From Pseudoxanthomonas dokdonensis (GTDB lineage: Bacteria > Pseudomonadota > Gammaproteobacteria > Xanthomonadales > Xanthomonadaceae): a DNA stretch of 64,000 nucleotides. Both the position numbers and the translations under genes were made by a program. The notes under the pieces are model-generated. The model was not told where the DNA came from. It made no database searches and worked only from the letters and a program-made list of their open reading frames with translations. Location of the stretch: contig NZ_LDJL01000005.1 of the NCBI RefSeq assembly GCF_001431405.1, forward strand, positions 124,001-188,000. Reading direction: 5' to 3'. Positions 61,369-64,000 of this stretch are shown piece after piece. Every line of letters starts with the position of its first letter. The stretch's first letter is position 1.

Positions 61369-61875
61369 TCAGCGCTTTTCCGCTGCCTGCGTCGCAGTCT
61401 GGCGCTGGTCTTCGAGATCGGCGATCAATGCTTCCATCCTGGCTATCTCGCGCTCCTGGGTAGCGATGATGCCGTCGGCCAGTTCACGCACGCGCGGATC
61501 CACGATCCGCGCCCGGCGACTGGTCAGGATGGCAATGGAATGATGCGGAATCATCGCTTTCATGTACGCCACGTCGTCGACGGTGCGTTGGCTTCTCACC
61601 AGCCATAGCGCAACCCCGAACGTCAGCAGGCAGACCACGACAATCAGCAGATTGGCGCGGCCGTTGCTGTACATGCCGTGCATGAAGGCCAGCATCAGCA
61701 AGGCCATCGCCGCACCCATCAGCAGCGCCATCCACATCCGGGTCTGGCTGAAGAACAGGTGCGAGGCCGCATAGGTGTTGAGGTACATCAGGCCGAACAT
61801 CAACAACGTGGACACCAGCACCATCACGATGAAGCGGCGATAGCGCTGGCCGGCCTGTGCCTGTCCGGTGCTCAC
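61369..61875 (-). CDS. DUF305-family membrane protein
   Basis: A 168-residue protein. Three membrane helices (RFIVMVLVSTLLMFGLMYL, MWMALLMGAAMALLMLAFM, LLIVVVCLLTFGVALWLV) precede a periplasmic DUF305 helical domain with MKAMIPHHSIAIL and IIATQEREIARM. The M-I-P-H-H motif is the family's putative metal (copper) site. Its ATG overlaps the stop of the DUF4142 gene, so the two form one unit. Confidence 0.88.
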   Translation of the reverse strand: MSTGQAQAGQRYRRFIVMVLVSTLLMFGLMYLNTYAASHLFFSQTRMWMALLMGAAMALLMLAFMHGMYSNGRANLLIVVVCLLTFGVALWLVRSQRTVDDVAYMKAMIPHHSIAILTSRRARIVDPRVRELADGIIATQEREIARMEALIADLEDQRQTATQAAEKR

Positions 61876-62558
61876 GGCGCCTGCACCGGCCGCGCCTCGG
61901 CCGGGGCCACGCTGGTGTCGGTCGGGCCATCAGCGTAGCTGCCATGCTGCCGCGCCACGTCGTTGTCGGCCAGCAGGGTCTTCAGCTCATTGATCCGTTG
62001 CAGGGTGTCCTGGCGCGACTGCCGGACCATGCGTAGCCCTGGTTCCGAGCTCACCGCCGGCAGCACCTGCTGGTCGATGACCGCCAGCGCGTGCTGGTTG
62101 CACTTGAGCGCTGCCTGCAGATAGGCACCATCGCGATCACCTTCGTCCTGCATGCCAATCACCGCTTCCTCACTGGCGGCGGTCAGCCACAGGTCGCGGG
62201 TCGCATCCGAATCCAGATCGACCGGCAGCGTCTCCAGCTCCTGCATGTGCTGCTGGTGCTGTTGCATGTGGCGGGCGACCGTCTGCTGCAATTGCGGGTT
62301 GTGGCTGGCGCTGATGGCCTGGGCCACTTCGCGTTCGTGGTGGCTCAGGGCCAGCATGATGCCCAGTGCCTGTGATTCGGAACGGCGCAGTTCCGGCGGC
62401 GTCGGCAGCCCGGCGTCCTGGCTGGCTACCCGGGGTGCGTTCACCCCATCCAGCTGGCCGCCATTCCAGCCGTCAGCGGCGGTGGCCGACAACGAAGATA
62501 TGACCGAGCCGATACCCAGCCCCAGCGTGATGAAGAATCCTGAAAACAACGTGTTCAT
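61872..62558 (-). CDS. DUF4142-family exported protein
   Basis: A 228-residue protein with a signal peptide (LFSGFFITLGLGIGSVISSL) and a ferritin-like helical DUF4142 domain: ALSHHEREVAQAISA, HMQQHQQHMQELETL, AALKCNQHALAVID. The many His (HH, H-x3-Q-x2-QH) suggest metal contact. It is coupled to the DUF305 gene, also His-based, so both may handle a metal or its stress in the periplasm. Start ATG 62558 follows a GGGGGCAAG stretch. Confidence 0.85.
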   Translation of the reverse strand: MNTLFSGFFITLGLGIGSVISSLSATAADGWNGGQLDGVNAPRVASQDAGLPTPPELRRSESQALGIMLALSHHEREVAQAISASHNPQLQQTVARHMQQHQQHMQELETLPVDLDSDATRDLWLTAASEEAVIGMQDEGDRDGAYLQAALKCNQHALAVIDQQVLPAVSSEPGLRMVRQSRQDTLQRINELKTLLADNDVARQHGSYADGPTDTSVAPAEARPVQAP

Positions 62559-62678
62559 CGGCTTGCCCCCGCTCCTTCTGCGTGCGGCCAGCTTCGACCC
62601 GGCGATGTGGTCTTGATGTGTGCAAGCGGCGCCAAGCTGAACAGATCTGGTGTTTCGCGTCAGCGTCGTCGCCGGGCC

Positions 62679-62712
62679 GTGAAGGCCGGTGGTGGGCATC
62701 CACCACCTTCAC
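62679..62712. repeat. Bulged hairpin in the DUF4142/kinase spacer
   Basis: GTGAAG and GGTGGTGG pair with CCACCACC and TTCAC around a GCAT loop, with a small bulge. It lies in the divergent region, so it is not an obvious terminator. Elsewhere this 296-base spacer shows nothing gene-like. Confidence 0.45.
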
Positions 62713-62854
62713 GCCTTCATCACGCCAGCGAGGCCGCCAGCGGAGCAAAACATGAATGTCCAGTTCTCACAGAAAATGTGATTGAGAGTAATATGACCAT
62801 GTCACATTCGATGGGGGCGGCGACGCACCCGGACGCGCCACTTTTGGGGAAGCC

Positions 62855-64000
62855 ATGCCGGAAGCGTTACTGAAAGCCCTGGGCAAGCGTTGGTACCTGC
62901 CAACCGTCGTTGTCGCACTGTTCCTGATCGTCATCCTGCCGCATCTGTTGTCGATGAACCTGGCCCGGGACACCCTGGATGCCGCCAAGGCGGTCTCGCA
63001 CACCTATCAGGTTGAAGCAGCGGTCAAGACCCTGGCGATGGATGTACGCGATGTCGAGGCCGCGCTGCTGCAACAGGCGCTGCAGCGCGACGCCGACAAT
63101 CCACTGTTGAACAAGCGCATCAGCGAAGGCAGTCGCAACATCAAACCGGGGCTGGCAACGATTACCCGGCTGACGGTCGACAACCCCAACCAGCAGCGGC
63201 GACTGGGCCAGTTGCAGGAAGTGGTCGAGCGCCGGCTGGCGCTGTTCCGCAGCCTGTCCACCGCGCCGGCCGGGCAACAGGCCGAGCTGTTCGAACAGAT
63301 CAAAGGCGTGCAGATTGCCGGCCTGCTGGACCAGGTGCTGGCCGACGAACATGCGCTGCTGGCCGAACGTACCCGCATCGCCGCCACCAGCCAGAAGCGC
63401 GCCACCTATCTGAGCTGGACCTCGATGCTGCTGCAGCTGGTGGTGCTGGGCACGCTGGCGTTCCTGCTCAGCCGGCAGGTCGAGCGGCGGTTGAATGCCG
63501 AACGCGACATGCAGGCCGCCAGCGGCCGCGCGCTGGCGGTACTGCAGACCGTGCGCGAGCCGATTGCGCTGCTCGACGCCGAACAGACCATCCTGCTCAG
63601 CAACACCGCGTTCGACGAGTTCTACGGTCGCGAGAACGACAACCGTGCCCTGTCCGAACTGCCCGGCGCCTCATGGGACGACCCGGTGGTGTTGCAGAAG
63701 CTCACCGACGTGCTGGCGCGTGGCCGCGAGTTGTGGGATTTCGAGGTCCGCCAGCAGACCCAGGACGAGGTCTCGCGGGTGGTACTGATCAATTCGCGGC
63801 GCATGCATCTGCCCGACTCCGAAGAGCCGGTGGCGTTGCTGACCGTCAGCGACGTGACCGCGCAGAAGGTCCATGAGCAGCGCGTGGCCGACCTCAACGA
63901 ACAACTGCAGACCAAGGTCCAGCAGGTCACCGAGGTCAACCGCGAACTGGAGGCGTTCAGCTATTCGGTATCGCATGACCTGCGTGCGCCGCTGCGCCAC
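62855..64000 (+). CDS. Sensor histidine kinase, 3' end outside window
   Basis: The frame is open to the window edge (382 codons seen). ATG 62855 has GGGGAAGCC upstream. The first helix is LPTVVVALFLIVILPHLLSM. A periplasmic helical sensor (about residues 40-180, rich in Gln, Leu and Arg) leads to a second helix (LLQLVVLGTLAFLLSRQV), a PAS-like domain (VREPIALLDAEQTILLSNTA), a coiled-coil linker and the HisKA start SYSVSHDLRAPLRH with its phospho-acceptor His. The kinase ATPase domain lies beyond the edge. The HisKA type (EAFSYSVSHDLRAPLRH) is that of bacteriophytochrome-like kinases. The stimulus is unknown. Confidence 0.92.
   Translation, partial: MPEALLKALGKRWYLPTVVVALFLIVILPHLLSMNLARDTLDAAKAVSHTYQVEAAVKTLAMDVRDVEAALLQQALQRDADNPLLNKRISEGSRNIKPGLATITRLTVDNPNQQRRLGQLQEVVERRLALFRSLSTAPAGQQAELFEQIKGVQIAGLLDQVLADEHALLAERTRIAATSQKRATYLSWTSMLLQLVVLGTLAFLLSRQVERRLNAERDMQAASGRALAVLQTVREPIALLDAEQTILLSNTAFDEFYGRENDNRALSELPGASWDDPVVLQKLTDVLARGRELWDFEVRQQTQDEVSRVVLINSRRMHLPDSEEPVALLTVSDVTAQKVHEQRVADLNEQLQTKVQQVTEVNRELEAFSYSVSHDLRAPLRH

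Noticed and set aside
1-64000. CRISPR arrays, tRNA or rRNA genes, transposases or integrases
   Set aside because: No regularly spaced direct repeats, cloverleaf-type stretches, ribosomal sequence or transposase motifs were recognised while reading the window.

Overview
The window is a GC-rich stretch of a gammaproteobacterial chromosome. It most resembles the Xanthomonadaceae (Stenotrophomonas, Xanthomonas, Lysobacter, Pseudoxanthomonas). The grounds are family-level: LacI-controlled TonB-dependent receptor (TBDR) loci with GH92 enzymes and a flavin halogenase, a Y_Y_Y-type histidine kinase, a very large NdvB-type cyclic glucan synthase, tandem XapX proteins, and dense packing with ATGA overlaps. 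I saw no rRNA, tRNA, CRISPR array or insertion sequence.

Layout. (1) Positions 1-12.3 kb: the end of a sensor kinase, then a co-directional oxidative/xenobiotic-type run (catalase, secreted SMP-30-like propeller, alpha/beta hydrolase, YcaC-like isochorismatase, DoxX, YtcJ-like amidohydrolase, MFS exporter with an extra C-terminal domain, two tiny XapX proteins). After these come an HD-domain protein on the minus strand and a NarL-type response regulator. (2) Positions 12.4-31.6 kb, all minus strand: a glycoprotein-glycan harvesting locus. It holds glycosylasparaginase-CutC, beta-mannosidase (GH2)-mannose isomerase (AGE)-GH92, TBDR-GH92, a LacI regulator, a PfkB fructokinase and a flavin-dependent halogenase. 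Four near-identical palindromes built on ATCGATC lie in front of the TBDR (two), the GH2 operon and lacI, and make this one regulon. Released mannose would go mannose to fructose to fructose-6-phosphate. One GH92 has Gln where the other has the catalytic-acid Glu, which suggests a mannosyl-phosphate substrate. (3) Positions 31.9-39.2 kb: a CPBP membrane protease, a frameshifted serine beta-lactamase-like gene, two small or unknown genes, and a TetR/TBDR/secreted tyrosine phosphatase module with a TetR-type operator.

(4) Positions 39.3-48.8 kb: an ECF sigma factor with its ChrR-type zinc anti-sigma factor, a divergent secreted protein, and an eight-gene lipid-modifying operon (desaturase, FAD oxidoreductase, DUF1365, cyclopropane synthase, DUF2878, DUF1295, second methyltransferase, lipocalin). 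Three copies of TGCATCCAAA-N13-CGTA sit in front of the sigma gene, the divergent gene and the operon. This is a self-contained, probably singlet-oxygen or photo-oxidative, membrane-lipid response.

(5) Positions 49-64 kb: a small secreted protein, a remnant that may be a TBDR C-terminus, a short-chain dehydrogenase with a basic tail, the 2925-residue cyclic beta-glucan synthase with a coupled small protein, a VOC protein, a DUF2007 protein, a DUF4142-DUF305 pair, and the start of a sensor kinase cut by the window edge.
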